From: a virus
Direction: 5' to 3' (one strand)
IMG/VR virus record: IMGVR_UViG_3300011116_000920
Location: 1 to 64,000 of that record
Length of the DNA: 64,000 nt
Positions 45,320-53,469 of this stretch are shown one piece after another. Positions within the stretch are counted from its first letter, which is position 1. Each line of letters begins with the position of its first letter. Below the pieces are notes generated by a model. It was given only the letters and a program-made list of their open reading frames with translations, was not told the DNA's origin and did no database searches. The position numbers and the translations under genes were made by a program.

Positions 45320-45406
45320 AGCAAGGTGGCGGAATTGGCAGACGCTATACTTAAGCAGTTGAAGCTAGGTAATTCAACATTGCAGGTTCGAATCCTGCCC
45401 TTGCTA
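45320..45406 (+). tRNA. tRNA-Leu (anticodon TAA, irregular)
   Basis: 87 nt with acceptor AGCAAGG / CCTTGCT, D-arm GGCGGAATTGGCAGACGC typical of leucine tRNAs, T-arm GCAGG / CCTGC with TTCGAAT, and a long variable arm. The loop CTTAAGC gives anticodon TAA with T33 and G37. The stem CTATA / AGTTG has two mismatches, and GTTGAA / TTCAAC in the variable region competes for the same bases. Confidence 0.8.
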
Positions 45407-45409
45407 CGC

Positions 45410-45770
45410 AAAAAACATAAGATGGAGTTTCCTTACCTTGTAAAAGATGGGTTTTAGAAATCTTAACTAGTCAGGTGGCATATTGGTACGCATTGGGATT
45501 ATAGTATCACTTGCGAGAATGGATTTATCTTTAAAATATTAAATCAGCGAAGGGGTACGATTCAAATTTTTAATAGCGATGGGACTCCTTTAAAATGTGG
45601 AGAAAAAATATATTAAAAACTTGTAGGTTGGATATATATTTTCGATAGCCTGTACCCTTGAGAAACTCGTATTAGCCAGGCTGTGAATATAACGGCAGGT
45701 AAGATAAGCAGGCATGCTCTGATATAAAAGGGTAATAGAATAAAGAGCAAGTTTTAACTTAAAAATGTAA
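45410..45770 (+). ncRNA. Unexplained structured region, possible non-coding RNA
   Basis: About 360 nt with no credible ORF. Hairpin 1 is AGCCTG (45647) / CAGGCT (45677). Hairpin 2 is GCTCT (45716) / AGAGC (45744). Loop 1 contains TACCCTT (45653) and loop 2 contains AAGGGTA (45728), exact complements able to form a 7-bp kissing or pseudoknot pair. A further CTCC / GGAG hairpin lies near 45584. A segment from 45470 (AGTCAGGTGGCATATTGGTAC) resembles the 5' half of a tRNA. I do not recognise a known RNA family. Confidence 0.45.
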
Positions 45771-45774
45771 AAAA

Positions 45775-45948
45775 ATGTTTGAGAAGATGTATGAAGGTTT
45801 TAAAGATGTAGAGGATCCTAGTAGATTGTATGAAATTAAAATGGATATTAGGAAATCTAGATATGAAATGTATGAAAAATGTTTTAGTAACCTAGCAAAG
45901 CCTATCGTTAAATTTTTTACCGATGATTGGTTTGTTTTAAAAAGATAA
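45775..45948 (+). CDS. Small hypothetical protein (57 aa)
   Basis: A 57-residue ORF starting MFEKMYEGFKDVEDPSRLYE, charged and helical, with a C-terminal aromatic end (FFTDDWFVLKR). It ends one base before the phosphoesterase gene. Confidence 0.6.
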   Translation: MFEKMYEGFKDVEDPSRLYEIKMDIRKSRYEMYEKCFSNLAKPIVKFFTDDWFVLKR

Positions 45949-45949
45949 T

Positions 45950-46681
45950 ATGAAAAGTGTAATTATTGGCGACATTCATGGTAGAACATCATGGGAACAA
46001 ATTGTTGAAAAAGAAAATGATGCAGATAGATTTATATTTGTAGGAGATTACTTTGATACACATGAATCGATAAGAGTCATAATTCAATTACATAATTTTA
46101 AACGTTTGATTGAATTTAAGAATGATTCAAAAGCAGATGTTATTATGTTAATTGGTAATCATGACTTTCATTACATGCCTTTTGCTAATGAAACGTATTC
46201 AGGACATCAGAGAGGACATCATCATACTATTCAGATGTTATTGATGGAAAATATAAAGGAGTTATCTATGTGTTATAAGATGGATAATTATTTATTTAGT
46301 CATGCGGGAGTTAGTTCTAAATGGTTAGAGTACTGGGGTAGTAAGATGAAGGTAAATATGAAGGATGATGTTGATGTTATTGTTAATGATTTATTTATTG
46401 GTTCTCCCCGCGCTTTTAAATTCGCAGGATGGGACCCTTATGGAGACAGTGCTGAATCTTCTCCTATATGGATCCGGCCTAAGTCATTACAGGAATCTAA
46501 CTATGATACCTTTCGGAAAGAGTACATCCAGGTTGTAGGCCATACACAACAAAAGAAAATAGATATTAAGGGGCATACTACGGGAGGGAGATATTACTAC
46601 ATTGACACTCTAGGTACTAGCCAGGAATATCTAATTATCAAAGATGGTGAAGTTAGCGTAGGCCAATTAACAAGTGATTAA
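45950..46681 (+). CDS. Calcineurin-like metallophosphoesterase
   Basis: The 243-residue protein has all metallophosphoesterase motifs: GDIH (7-10), GDYFD (32-36), GNHD (69-72), FSHAG (about 116-120) and VVGHTQQ (about 195). Two metal ions in this site hydrolyse phosphomono- or diesters. Phage members include protein phosphatases and nucleotide or RNA-processing enzymes; the substrate is not evident. It is near the RNA ligase and PAP2 genes. Confidence 0.9.
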   Translation: MKSVIIGDIHGRTSWEQIVEKENDADRFIFVGDYFDTHESIRVIIQLHNFKRLIEFKNDSKADVIMLIGNHDFHYMPFANETYSGHQRGHHHTIQMLLMENIKELSMCYKMDNYLFSHAGVSSKWLEYWGSKMKVNMKDDVDVIVNDLFIGSPRAFKFAGWDPYGDSAESSPIWIRPKSLQESNYDTFRKEYIQVVGHTQQKKIDIKGHTTGGRYYYIDTLGTSQEYLIIKDGEVSVGQLTSD

Positions 46682-46691
46682 CAAAAAAAAA

Positions 46692-46723
46692 CTTGGATAC
46701 TACTCAGAATTGTTCTATATTTA
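46692..46723 (+). promoter_or_regulatory. Bacteroidota-type promoter (weak)
   Basis: CTTG (46692), 20 nt, TATATTTA (46716), one base off consensus. Confidence 0.55.
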
Positions 46724-46745
46724 TGTAAAGTTGTAAAAATAAAGT

Positions 46746-47111
46746 ATGCAAAAAGAAAATTTTAAAAATATCTTGAAATCTTATTATGATGTATGCATTC
46801 ACATAAGTGATTTACATGATATAGGATTTAATTTATCGGATAATAAACGTTTTCCTATAGATTTTTTGATTTCTAATATATTCAGTCAAAGTATCCTATC
46901 CCATTATAACGATGATGGATTAGATTGGGTAACATGGTATCTCTTTGAATTTATTAAAGTACGTACTCTTAATTCAGATGATGAGTTGATGTATCCGGAT
47001 AGAGAACCTGCTGCATGGGATTCCGAGGGTTCTCCTATATGTTTTAATATTGATGTATTATACGATTACATTAATAAGAATTGTAAACCTGAAAAACAAG
47101 AATGTTGCTAG
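46746..47111 (+). CDS. Hypothetical acidic protein (121 aa)
   Basis: Starts MQKENFKNILKSYYDVCIHI; aromatic acidic middle (WVTWYLFEFIKV) and a C-terminus ending CKPEKQECC. Overlaps the DUF4326 gene by 10 nt. Unknown family. Confidence 0.6.
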   Translation: MQKENFKNILKSYYDVCIHISDLHDIGFNLSDNKRFPIDFLISNIFSQSILSHYNDDGLDWVTWYLFEFIKVRTLNSDDELMYPDREPAAWDSEGSPICFNIDVLYDYINKNCKPEKQECC

Positions 47112-47419
47112 TAAAATCAAAAGTTGTACATTGTAAGAAAGAAAGTTATAATGTATATATTGGAAGGCCGAGCAAGTGGGGGAACCCTTTCACGCACCGG
47201 CCGGATGGAAAAACTCTTGCTAAGTATGTAGTGAAAGATAGGAATGCTGCTGTCAATGCTTATAGGGAATGGATTACAAATGGAGATGGAAAACATTTAT
47301 TGGAGGATTTACATGAATTAAAAGGTGGAAAGATTCTTGGATGTTGGTGTAAGCCACAAGCATGTCATGGAGATGTTTTGTTAGAATTGTTAGATAAATT
47401 AACCCTGCAAAATAAATAA
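47102..47419 (+). CDS. DUF4326 protein
   Basis: The 105-residue protein shows the DUF4326 signature: YIGRPSKWGNPF near residues 20-31, AVNAYREWI, and LGCWCKPQACHGDVLLELL near the end. The conserved arginine, tryptophan, CxC and CHGD are typical. The family is widespread in phages and bacteria with no known function, possibly nucleotide-related. Confidence 0.85.
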   Translation: MLLVKSKVVHCKKESYNVYIGRPSKWGNPFTHRPDGKTLAKYVVKDRNAAVNAYREWITNGDGKHLLEDLHELKGGKILGCWCKPQACHGDVLLELLDKLTLQNK

Positions 47420-47420
47420 C

Positions 47421-47663
47421 ATGAATTTAGAATCTATACTTGAAAAATATCCGGATGAAACATTTTTAAAAGCAGATGGATTTGATGATGCTATACTTGG
47501 AGTAGATGAATCTTCCATGCGTCTTATCTATTCTATATCTAAATGTATTGATATTCTGATGGAAGACATGTCAGATGAAGATGCTTTAGAACATTTTTAT
47601 TATAATGTTAGTGGTGCTTATGTTGGAGAACAAACTCCTATTTGGTGCGATGATTTTGATTAA
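47421..47663 (+). CDS. Small acidic protein (80 aa)
   Basis: Starts MNLESILEKYPDETFLKADG and continues FDDAILGVDESSMRLIYSIS, a pattern found in small phage proteins that start with a DDAI-GxDxxxxRLxYS strand. One nt after the DUF4326 gene. Function unknown. Confidence 0.65.
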   Translation: MNLESILEKYPDETFLKADGFDDAILGVDESSMRLIYSISKCIDILMEDMSDEDALEHFYYNVSGAYVGEQTPIWCDDFD

Positions 47664-47678
47664 CTTAAATTTATTATT

Positions 47679-48236
47679 ATGTACATCTTAATTATTTTAT
47701 TCATTATTATAATTGGGTATATCCCCGCGATAATTCTCTATTACTATATTAAATCCTATGTGTCTTATAAAATAGGATATTATAAATTGAGAAAAAAGTT
47801 TGGGTCAATGTCAACCAATCATAAAAGATACAAATTTCCTCCTGTTGCTTTCAAAGATATTCTAAGGTGCTTTTCAAATAAACGTGATGATAAGTACCAA
47901 TACCTTGGCATTTCCTGGAATATATTTAAAGAAGGTACAGATTTACATAAACATCTAGAAGACTTTATTATGTTTGTTGCAAAGAAAGCTAAACCATGGT
48001 GGTGTCCTGCATTTGTGTTGAATCTCCTTCATTTATTTGCTAATGATAACTCCATTGTTAGGTGTAGGAACCAACATTTATCAGCTGCTCTTAGATATAT
48101 TACTGGCGGATTGTTAATAACTGATATAAAAGTAAAATATGGTACAATAAGAGTTTATGGCTATTTTACTAAAGAGATTGACGAGGAATTAACAAAACTT
48201 GAAGAATTAATCGATCCACATTTAGAGGCTTATTGA
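47679..48236 (+). CDS. Membrane-anchored hypothetical protein (185 aa)
   Basis: An N-terminal membrane helix (about 3-25, ILIILFIIIIGYIPAIILYY) is followed by a soluble aromatic-rich domain of 155 residues. Ends in an acidic helix. No family recognised. Confidence 0.6.
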   Translation: MYILIILFIIIIGYIPAIILYYYIKSYVSYKIGYYKLRKKFGSMSTNHKRYKFPPVAFKDILRCFSNKRDDKYQYLGISWNIFKEGTDLHKHLEDFIMFVAKKAKPWWCPAFVLNLLHLFANDNSIVRCRNQHLSAALRYITGGLLITDIKVKYGTIRVYGYFTKEIDEELTKLEELIDPHLEAY

Positions 48237-48237
48237 T

Positions 48238-48537
48238 ATGATTACACAAAAAAGAAAAGAGTATCTTAGAAATAGATTTGCTAACTTGTCAGAAGAAAAA
48301 AAAGAGGAGCATAGAAAAAAAAGATTAGCGGACTACCATTCAATGTCTGAATATGCTAAAGAAAAAGAAGTGAAAAGACGACGAAAATATTACATAGAAA
48401 ACAAAGAGAAGTTAAGAGAAAGACAAAGAGAATACTATGCGAAAAACAGGGAAATTTATGTCGAATACGCTAGGAATAAAAGAGAAAAAGAAAAAGAATT
48501 AAAAAAGTCGTTAATTAGTTTGGAAGTTACAAAATAA
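48238..48537 (+). CDS. Highly charged helical protein (99 aa)
   Basis: Lys/Arg/Glu-rich with repeated tyrosines, for example KRRRKYYIENKEKLRERQRE then YYAKNREIY. Similar YYxxNKEK repeats form the linkers of some phage HNH nucleases, but no nuclease domain is present here. A long single helix or nucleic-acid-binding tail is likely. One nt after the previous stop. Confidence 0.6.
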   Translation: MITQKRKEYLRNRFANLSEEKKEEHRKKRLADYHSMSEYAKEKEVKRRRKYYIENKEKLRERQREYYAKNREIYVEYARNKREKEKELKKSLISLEVTK

Positions 48538-48550
48538 TAAGTTATCTTTG
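48519..48550 (+). promoter_or_regulatory. Bacteroidota-type promoter for the RNA ligase
   Basis: TTTG (48519), 20 nt, TATCTTTG (48543). The upstream half lies inside the 3' end of the preceding gene. Confidence 0.75.
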
Positions 48551-48569
48551 TGTCATTAAATGATAGTTT

Positions 48570-49703
48570 ATGAAAAATGAAAATAGTGTTTGTTTCGTGT
48601 CCGTTATAAATAACATTCAATCTATTCCGGATGCTGATAATATAGAACTAGCTGTTATAAATGGCTGGCACTGTGTTATAAAAAAAGGTTCTCATTCAAT
48701 TGGAGATTTAGTTATTTGCGCTACTACAGATGCTACAATACCTTTGGAAATTTCAGAAAAATTAGGTGTCACTAATTATCTCCGTAATAAAGAAAGGGTC
48801 AGAACAATTAAGTTAAGAGGCGTTTATAGTGAATGCTTGATAATGCCAATTGATTTAATTCCTGAAAATAAAAGGAAAAATGGTGAAGATTTAATGGATG
48901 TCCTTAAAATATCTAAGTATGAACCTCCGGTTAAAATGATTAGATTAGCCAATGGTAAAAAGAGAAAATACTATGAAAATCCTAATTTTCCCATTTACTA
49001 CAAATTTCCTAATTTTAAAAATGTTCCTAATATTTTTGATGAAAATGATTATGTAGAAATCACTAGAAAAATACATGGAACAAATGCAAGATACGGGATT
49101 GTTAAGAAGAATAAGCTATCTCTGTGGATCAAAATTAAAAAATTCTTTGGTTTTGAGACAGGTTGGGATGAATATGAATTCGTGATAGGTTCTCATAATG
49201 TAGAAAAAGGATCTGATAGTCAGGGTTTTTATGATACTAATGTTTGGTATGATATTGATGCAAAATATGGTATTAAAGATAAACTTTGGCACCTCGCTAA
49301 AAAAAATTTATGGTTGGGTGATGCGGGCATAGGTACAGGTTTTATAATCTACGGTGAAATATATGGAAAAGGAATCCAGAAAAATTATGAGTATGGGTTA
49401 GATGATATACAACTTTGTATTTTTGATGTCGAATTGGATAAAAAGTATTTTAATTTGACTGCTGCTAAATATGTGGTTGAGGACTATTTAAATCTACCTT
49501 ATGTTGAAGTACTATATAAAGGACTTTATTCAGAGGAAGTAAAAAATTCATTCGTGTTCAATAATTTTATAAACAACACTAAAGTTCCTCACGAAGGTGT
49601 TGTTATAAAAGCTGTTGATGGAAATAGATCGAAAGTAGCTAAAGTAATAAACCCGGATTACTTAATATATAGTGAAAAAAATAATGTCGGGGATTCACAT
49701 TAA
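48570..49703 (+). CDS. RNA ligase (Rnl2-like, DRB0094 type)
   Basis: The 377-residue protein has an N-terminal OB-like domain (about 1-120) followed by the nucleotidyltransferase domain. K167 in TRKIHGTNARYG is the lysine that takes AMP (motif I, KxHG), IYGEIYG holds the E263 motif, and PHEGVVIKAVDG is motif IV. These enzymes seal RNA nicks using ATP; in phages they repair tRNAs cut by host anticodon nucleases. A polynucleotide kinase partner is not in the window. It has its own promoter. Confidence 0.85.
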   Translation: MKNENSVCFVSVINNIQSIPDADNIELAVINGWHCVIKKGSHSIGDLVICATTDATIPLEISEKLGVTNYLRNKERVRTIKLRGVYSECLIMPIDLIPENKRKNGEDLMDVLKISKYEPPVKMIRLANGKKRKYYENPNFPIYYKFPNFKNVPNIFDENDYVEITRKIHGTNARYGIVKKNKLSLWIKIKKFFGFETGWDEYEFVIGSHNVEKGSDSQGFYDTNVWYDIDAKYGIKDKLWHLAKKNLWLGDAGIGTGFIIYGEIYGKGIQKNYEYGLDDIQLCIFDVELDKKYFNLTAAKYVVEDYLNLPYVEVLYKGLYSEEVKNSFVFNNFINNTKVPHEGVVIKAVDGNRSKVAKVINPDYLIYSEKNNVGDSH

Positions 49704-49727
49704 TCAATCACAATTATATCACAAAGT

Positions 49728-49949
49728 ATGAGAAAATTTTCTGTTAATTTATTGGTTTTATTTTTCTTTTTATTAACAACTTGTATTGGATCTTTTATGG
49801 TTATGGTATGTTGGAATTTTTCAATTGCAGATTATTTTGAATTGAAAGATTTATCCTTCCTTCAATCTTTTGGACTTTATGTCATGTTAAGAGTTATCTT
49901 AGACAATCCTATAAAAATAGAGGCGACAGATCAGTCGGATAATGAATAA
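49728..49949 (+). CDS. Small membrane protein (73 aa)
   Basis: Starts MRKFSVNLLVLFFFLLTTCI; helices at about 5-27 and 40-57, acidic tail. Follows the RNA ligase by 24 nt and is closed by a terminator. Confidence 0.6.
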   Translation: MRKFSVNLLVLFFFLLTTCIGSFMVMVCWNFSIADYFELKDLSFLQSFGLYVMLRVILDNPIKIEATDQSDNE

Positions 49950-49962
49950 TAAAATAAACAAG

Positions 49963-49997
49963 TATGAGGCCTTTTTGTAAAGGTCTCATATTTATTT
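49963..49997 (+). terminator. Rho-independent terminator
   Basis: Stem TATGAG(G)CCTTT / AAAGG(T)CTCATA, loop TTGT, followed by TTTATTT. Confidence 0.75.
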
Positions 49998-50007
49998 AAA
50001 AGACATT

Positions 50008-50661
50008 ATGGATTCTAAGAAAATAGATTCGGTTAAATTTGGAAATCAACCAGAAGAGTATGTAAGAAAGATTGAGAAAGATAAATACGGAACTCTTAAA
50101 AAAGCAAAAGATTCCGGTATGATAGATGAATTTATAAAAAAGTTCCCTCCTCCAAAGAATTCTTCCGATACCACAAAGAAAGAACTTGAACATCTTAAAA
50201 AGATTTCTGATAATGTTACGGATAAAGAAAAAAGTATGTGTTTTTACATGGAGCATCATCATTTAGATTTCTTCGTGAAAACGGCGGAAAAATTGGGTAT
50301 TAAAGGTGTAGACCGGAAAAAAGTTAACTCCTGGTCGGATGAGGCTTATCCCATAGTATATTTCCTTAAAGATTACTTTAATAGACCTAGGCCAAACGAA
50401 CTAGCCGGAGAGTACGGAATTAAACTACATCCTATAACTAGAACCGATGCAAATTCAGCTGCTTACCCTTCCGGACATACCATGGATTTCCTAGTTATGA
50501 TTTATCAATTAATGAAATTGAAACCCTCCTCGAGAAAATATTTTGTAGATCTTTATAATAAAATAAAGGATGTTAGAGAATTATCCGGAGTTCATTACCC
50601 TTCGGATAGTGATGGGAGTGAAGAATTGTTCAAATTAATGCTGAAATACAAAATAATATAG
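50008..50661 (+). CDS. Soluble PAP2-family phosphatase
   Basis: The 217-residue protein carries the PAP2 motifs: K121-x6-R128-P129 in KDYFNRPRP, PSGH at 154-157, and R190-x5-H196-x3-D200 in RELSGVHYPSD. These form the phosphate-binding pocket of acid phosphatases and lipid phosphatases. Unlike lipid PAP2 enzymes it has no membrane helices, so its substrate is probably soluble (nucleotide or sugar phosphate). Confidence 0.8.
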   Translation: MDSKKIDSVKFGNQPEEYVRKIEKDKYGTLKKAKDSGMIDEFIKKFPPPKNSSDTTKKELEHLKKISDNVTDKEKSMCFYMEHHHLDFFVKTAEKLGIKGVDRKKVNSWSDEAYPIVYFLKDYFNRPRPNELAGEYGIKLHPITRTDANSAAYPSGHTMDFLVMIYQLMKLKPSSRKYFVDLYNKIKDVRELSGVHYPSDSDGSEELFKLMLKYKII

Positions 50662-50727
50662 TTATATTTGCACAATAAACTTAGCGTGTTTTTTAAAAAA
50701 ATTTAGTTTACTAAAAAGTTTCAAACA

Positions 50728-51591
50728 ATGAAAGCAGAATTAATTGATTTTATGGGAAGCGACCTTAAGATTGCAAATGTCGCTCGGGTTTCTTATGATA
50801 AAGAAGCATCAAATTACCCAGATAGCCAAAATGAAAATTTATTAGAGTTTTTATGGGAAGAAGGGCATGTATCTCCCTTCAGGCATGCGCAACTACAATT
50901 TAGGTTGTCCTGTCCAATATATGTAGAAAGGCAGCTTAGAAAGCACGAAATTGGCGTTGAAGTGAATTTACCAATGGAGAATATGTCTGTGAATTCGATA
51001 TCAGGAAGATATGTAGATTTTTCAGATTCTTACTATGCTATTCAAACATTTAGATCCCAGTCAAAAGATTCAAAACAAGGCAGTGGCGAAGATTTGAGTA
51101 AATTAAGTAATGTGATAGCAAATATTACTCAAGATGAAATAATAGAGAATGCTAAAATAGCTTATGAAAAATTACTTGAATTAGGAACAAGTAAAGAACA
51201 GGCTAGATCCGTACTTCCATTATCCTTGGAGACAACTTTTATTTGGACTATGAGTTTTTTAGCTTTTATGCACTTGGTTAAATTAAGAATCAAGAATGAC
51301 GTACAGAAAGAGACTAGAGACTTAGTTGCAGATATGTTGGAGCAAGTGAAAAATATGCCGGGTAATCCTTTTAAGAAGTCTTTAGAACTCTTAGAAAGAA
51401 AAGAAGAGGCGTTTGTTGTGACAAACAATAGCGGAGATATTATATCTATATTTACTAGTCTAAGAAAATTAAAAAAACATTTTTCGAATAAAGGTTGGAT
51501 TTTTGATAAAACTTCTTTATCTTTGCAGAATAATTTGAAAACATTATTTATTACTAAAATGGGATTAGACGAAAGTTATGAAAAGATCTAA
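50728..51591 (+). CDS. thyX: FAD-dependent thymidylate synthase ThyX, with C-terminal extension
   Basis: Residues 1-215 match ThyX: SPFRHAQLQFRL near 49-60, ERQLRKHEIG near 67-76, and VNSISGRYVDF near 88-98 make up the ThyX signature with the R-Y end. The enzyme makes dTMP from dUMP using FAD and methylene-tetrahydrofolate. About 60 extra residues follow (EEAFVVTNNSGDIISIFTSL...), not part of usual ThyX and of unknown role. A promoter lies inside this extension. A weak TATATTTG sits at 50663. Confidence 0.85.
   Translation: MKAELIDFMGSDLKIANVARVSYDKEASNYPDSQNENLLEFLWEEGHVSPFRHAQLQFRLSCPIYVERQLRKHEIGVEVNLPMENMSVNSISGRYVDFSDSYYAIQTFRSQSKDSKQGSGEDLSKLSNVIANITQDEIIENAKIAYEKLLELGTSKEQARSVLPLSLETTFIWTMSFLAFMHLVKLRIKNDVQKETRDLVADMLEQVKNMPGNPFKKSLELLERKEEAFVVTNNSGDIISIFTSLRKLKKHFSNKGWIFDKTSLSLQNNLKTLFITKMGLDESYEKI
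51495..51525 (+). promoter_or_regulatory. Promoter inside the thyX 3' end
   Basis: TTG (51495), 20 nt, TATCTTTG (51518). It points to the gene at 51578. Confidence 0.65.
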
Positions 51592-52081
51592 AGGTATTTT
51601 TTACATTGAAGGAGTTATAGGAAGCGAAGTATATGCTTCTCTATTTAGAAAAAATTTGTACGGAAAAGAGAATTATGATAAAACCATAATTTTTGATGAA
51701 ATTATGCATAAAATAAATGGAGAAATAAGGATAGAGTCCTTAGTTTATCCAGGAAAAAACGCTAAGATAATTCAACAAAATGAATTTGACAATAACGGAA
51801 TTTCAAAAATTGGACTTGTTTCAGATAAAATAGAAAATGTTTACTTTTTATACCCCCCTACGGGTTGGTATGATAGCGAAATACATTTAGATGAGCAAGG
51901 AGAAGTTGAACAAGTCATTTTTGATTTTAAGTATTTAGATTCAGAAAATCCGGACGATATAGATGATTTACTATTCTTTGATTCAAAGTACCTTCGTCTA
52001 TTTATGGATAGTTCTCTAAAAGTAAAAGACTGTTATAAATTCACAAACTTAAATTTATTATGTTACAATCACAAGATTTAA
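51578..52081 (+). CDS. Hypothetical acidic protein (167 aa)
   Basis: Starts MKRSKGIFYIEGVIGSEVYA, beta-rich, with FDNNGISKIGLVSDKIENVY and an acidic end. Overlaps thyX by 14 nt and the next gene by 22 nt. No family recognised. Confidence 0.65.
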   Translation: MKRSKGIFYIEGVIGSEVYASLFRKNLYGKENYDKTIIFDEIMHKINGEIRIESLVYPGKNAKIIQQNEFDNNGISKIGLVSDKIENVYFLYPPTGWYDSEIHLDEQGEVEQVIFDFKYLDSENPDDIDDLLFFDSKYLRLFMDSSLKVKDCYKFTNLNLLCYNHKI

Positions 52082-52353
52082 AAAGGGATTTACCTAAATT
52101 TATTATTGCTTCTACTTCTTATTCATCAGAAGAAACCTTTATATTTGAAGCAGAAGACATAAAAGGCCGTCCAAAAATAGTAAGATGTGGAGGAATTGAA
52201 GAGTTAACCGGATTAGCTAAGAGATGGGGAAATGAAAATTGGGAATCAAAGGAAGATGCGGTTAATTTATATGCCTCAGGTTCCTATGTACTTGTCAAAA
52301 AAGAAGTATCGGATTTTGACAGTGCTTATTTATATATGTTAAAAAATCATTAA
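52060..52353 (+). CDS. Small hypothetical protein (97 aa)
   Basis: Starts MLQSQDLKRDLPKFIIASTS, with FEAEDIKGRPKIVRCGGIEE and a mixed C-terminus. Tightly coupled to both neighbours. Confidence 0.6.
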   Translation: MLQSQDLKRDLPKFIIASTSYSSEETFIFEAEDIKGRPKIVRCGGIEELTGLAKRWGNENWESKEDAVNLYASGSYVLVKKEVSDFDSAYLYMLKNH

Positions 52354-52354
52354 A

Positions 52355-52789
52355 ATGAAAAAAGTATTTGTTTTTATGTTATTGTTTTATACTGTGAAAG
52401 GTTTTTCTCAGCATTTCATTTTAAATAATCCTGTTAGAAAATCAATTGACAGTATTATATGTGTGACCATTGAGTACAAAAAAAGAGCTCCTGCTCCTTG
52501 TAGTATAGAAATGGATACTTACGAAGTTCCTATTTATATGATTAGGGTCGGCCTTTACGATAGAAATATAAAGTCGGGTCCAGAGATAATCAAAATAAAG
52601 TTAGGGATACAGAACTACTACTACTATGCTCGTATGTATAATTCGTACAACAAGGCTGTTATTGATTTAGGAAAACTAAAGAAAGCGGGATTTTGCGATG
52701 CGTTTATTACAGCGGCTCCTTTTGATATGAGAGGGTTCTCATTTTTTCCGGAGGGAGCTACTTTTTCAGACGAAACTCTTATTAAATAA
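52355..52789 (+). CDS. Secreted protein with signal peptide (144 aa)
   Basis: The first 18 residues (MKKVFVFMLLFYTVKGFS) form a signal peptide before QHFILNNPV. The mature domain has a proline-cysteine turn (RAPAPCSIEMDTYEV) and strand pairs. Unknown family. Third exported small protein in the window; closed by a terminator. Confidence 0.65.
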   Translation: MKKVFVFMLLFYTVKGFSQHFILNNPVRKSIDSIICVTIEYKKRAPAPCSIEMDTYEVPIYMIRVGLYDRNIKSGPEIIKIKLGIQNYYYYARMYNSYNKAVIDLGKLKKAGFCDAFITAAPFDMRGFSFFPEGATFSDETLIK

Positions 52790-52793
52790 CACT

Positions 52794-52819
52794 AAGGCCT
52801 GCTTTTAGCGGGCCTTTTT
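52794..52819 (+). terminator. Rho-independent terminator
   Basis: Stem AAGGCC / GGCCTT with inner GC pairs, loop TTTTA, followed by TTTAATTT. Confidence 0.8.
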
Positions 52820-52831
52820 AATTTAATTTTT

Positions 52832-53083
52832 ATGGAAACACCTTTAGAGCATATTTTATATTGGGCGGAAGCAAAAAAAGACCAGTACAGTGCTTTATCC
52901 AATGTCTCAAATGATCCTTCCTTTCATTTAGGTAGACTAGACGTAATGTTAGAACTAGTGTCTATAATTTATAAAAAACTACCAGAAGAAAAGGAAATGA
53001 TTGAAAATGCTTATGAAGATGGTAAAACGGGAAATGGTAGAGGTAGCCACTACTACGAATCCCTATTTAATCAAGATTCTTAA
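52832..53083 (+). CDS. Small hypothetical protein (83 aa)
   Basis: Starts METPLEHILYWAEAKKDQYS and ends ENAYEDGKTGNGRGSHYYES. Helical. Last plus-strand gene before convergence; overlaps the opposing gene by 17 nt at their 3' ends. Confidence 0.6.
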   Translation: METPLEHILYWAEAKKDQYSALSNVSNDPSFHLGRLDVMLELVSIIYKKLPEEKEMIENAYEDGKTGNGRGSHYYESLFNQDS

Positions 53084-53432
53084 GCAAATAAGTCGTTTGA
53101 TATATTAAACTTGCTATTTCGTCACAGATATTCATCAAATAAGTATCTTTTGGAAGAGTCTTAGATTTACTTTCAACATATTTACTTAACATATCAAAGT
53201 ATTTTATAATATCTTCATCTGTTTTTATATTGTATATACTACCAGGAACTTTTATATCTTTTATAATTCCATATTTACCTTGATAAGACTCAGCTAATGT
53301 ATCAACTAAATCAAGAATAGTATCGTAATATGATTGAAGAGCTTTATGCTTGGCAAAAGATGATGTTTGTAGATGGTAAATTCTCGTTTGAGTGCTAGAA
53401 TGTAGTAAAAATCCGATGTATTCGTTTATCAT
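53067..53432 (-). CDS. Hypothetical protein (121 aa)
   Basis: A helical 121-residue protein starting MINEYIGFLLHSSTQTRIYH, with three or four helices likely. It follows a candidate late promoter and precedes nothing on its strand, so it is a short unit at the convergence. The overall helix pattern resembles small T4-like assembly proteins but without a specific match. Confidence 0.6.
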   Translation of the reverse strand: MINEYIGFLLHSSTQTRIYHLQTSSFAKHKALQSYYDTILDLVDTLAESYQGKYGIIKDIKVPGSIYNIKTDEDIIKYFDMLSKYVESKSKTLPKDTYLMNICDEIASLIYQTTYLLKNLD

Positions 53433-53440
53433 AGTTTTTT

Positions 53441-53450
53441 TATATAAATA
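53441..53450 (-). promoter_or_regulatory. Candidate late promoter TATTTATATA
   Basis: On the minus strand, TATTTATATA ends 8 nt before the ATG at 53432. Confidence 0.3.
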
Positions 53451-53469
53451 TTATGTTTTATTATAAAAA

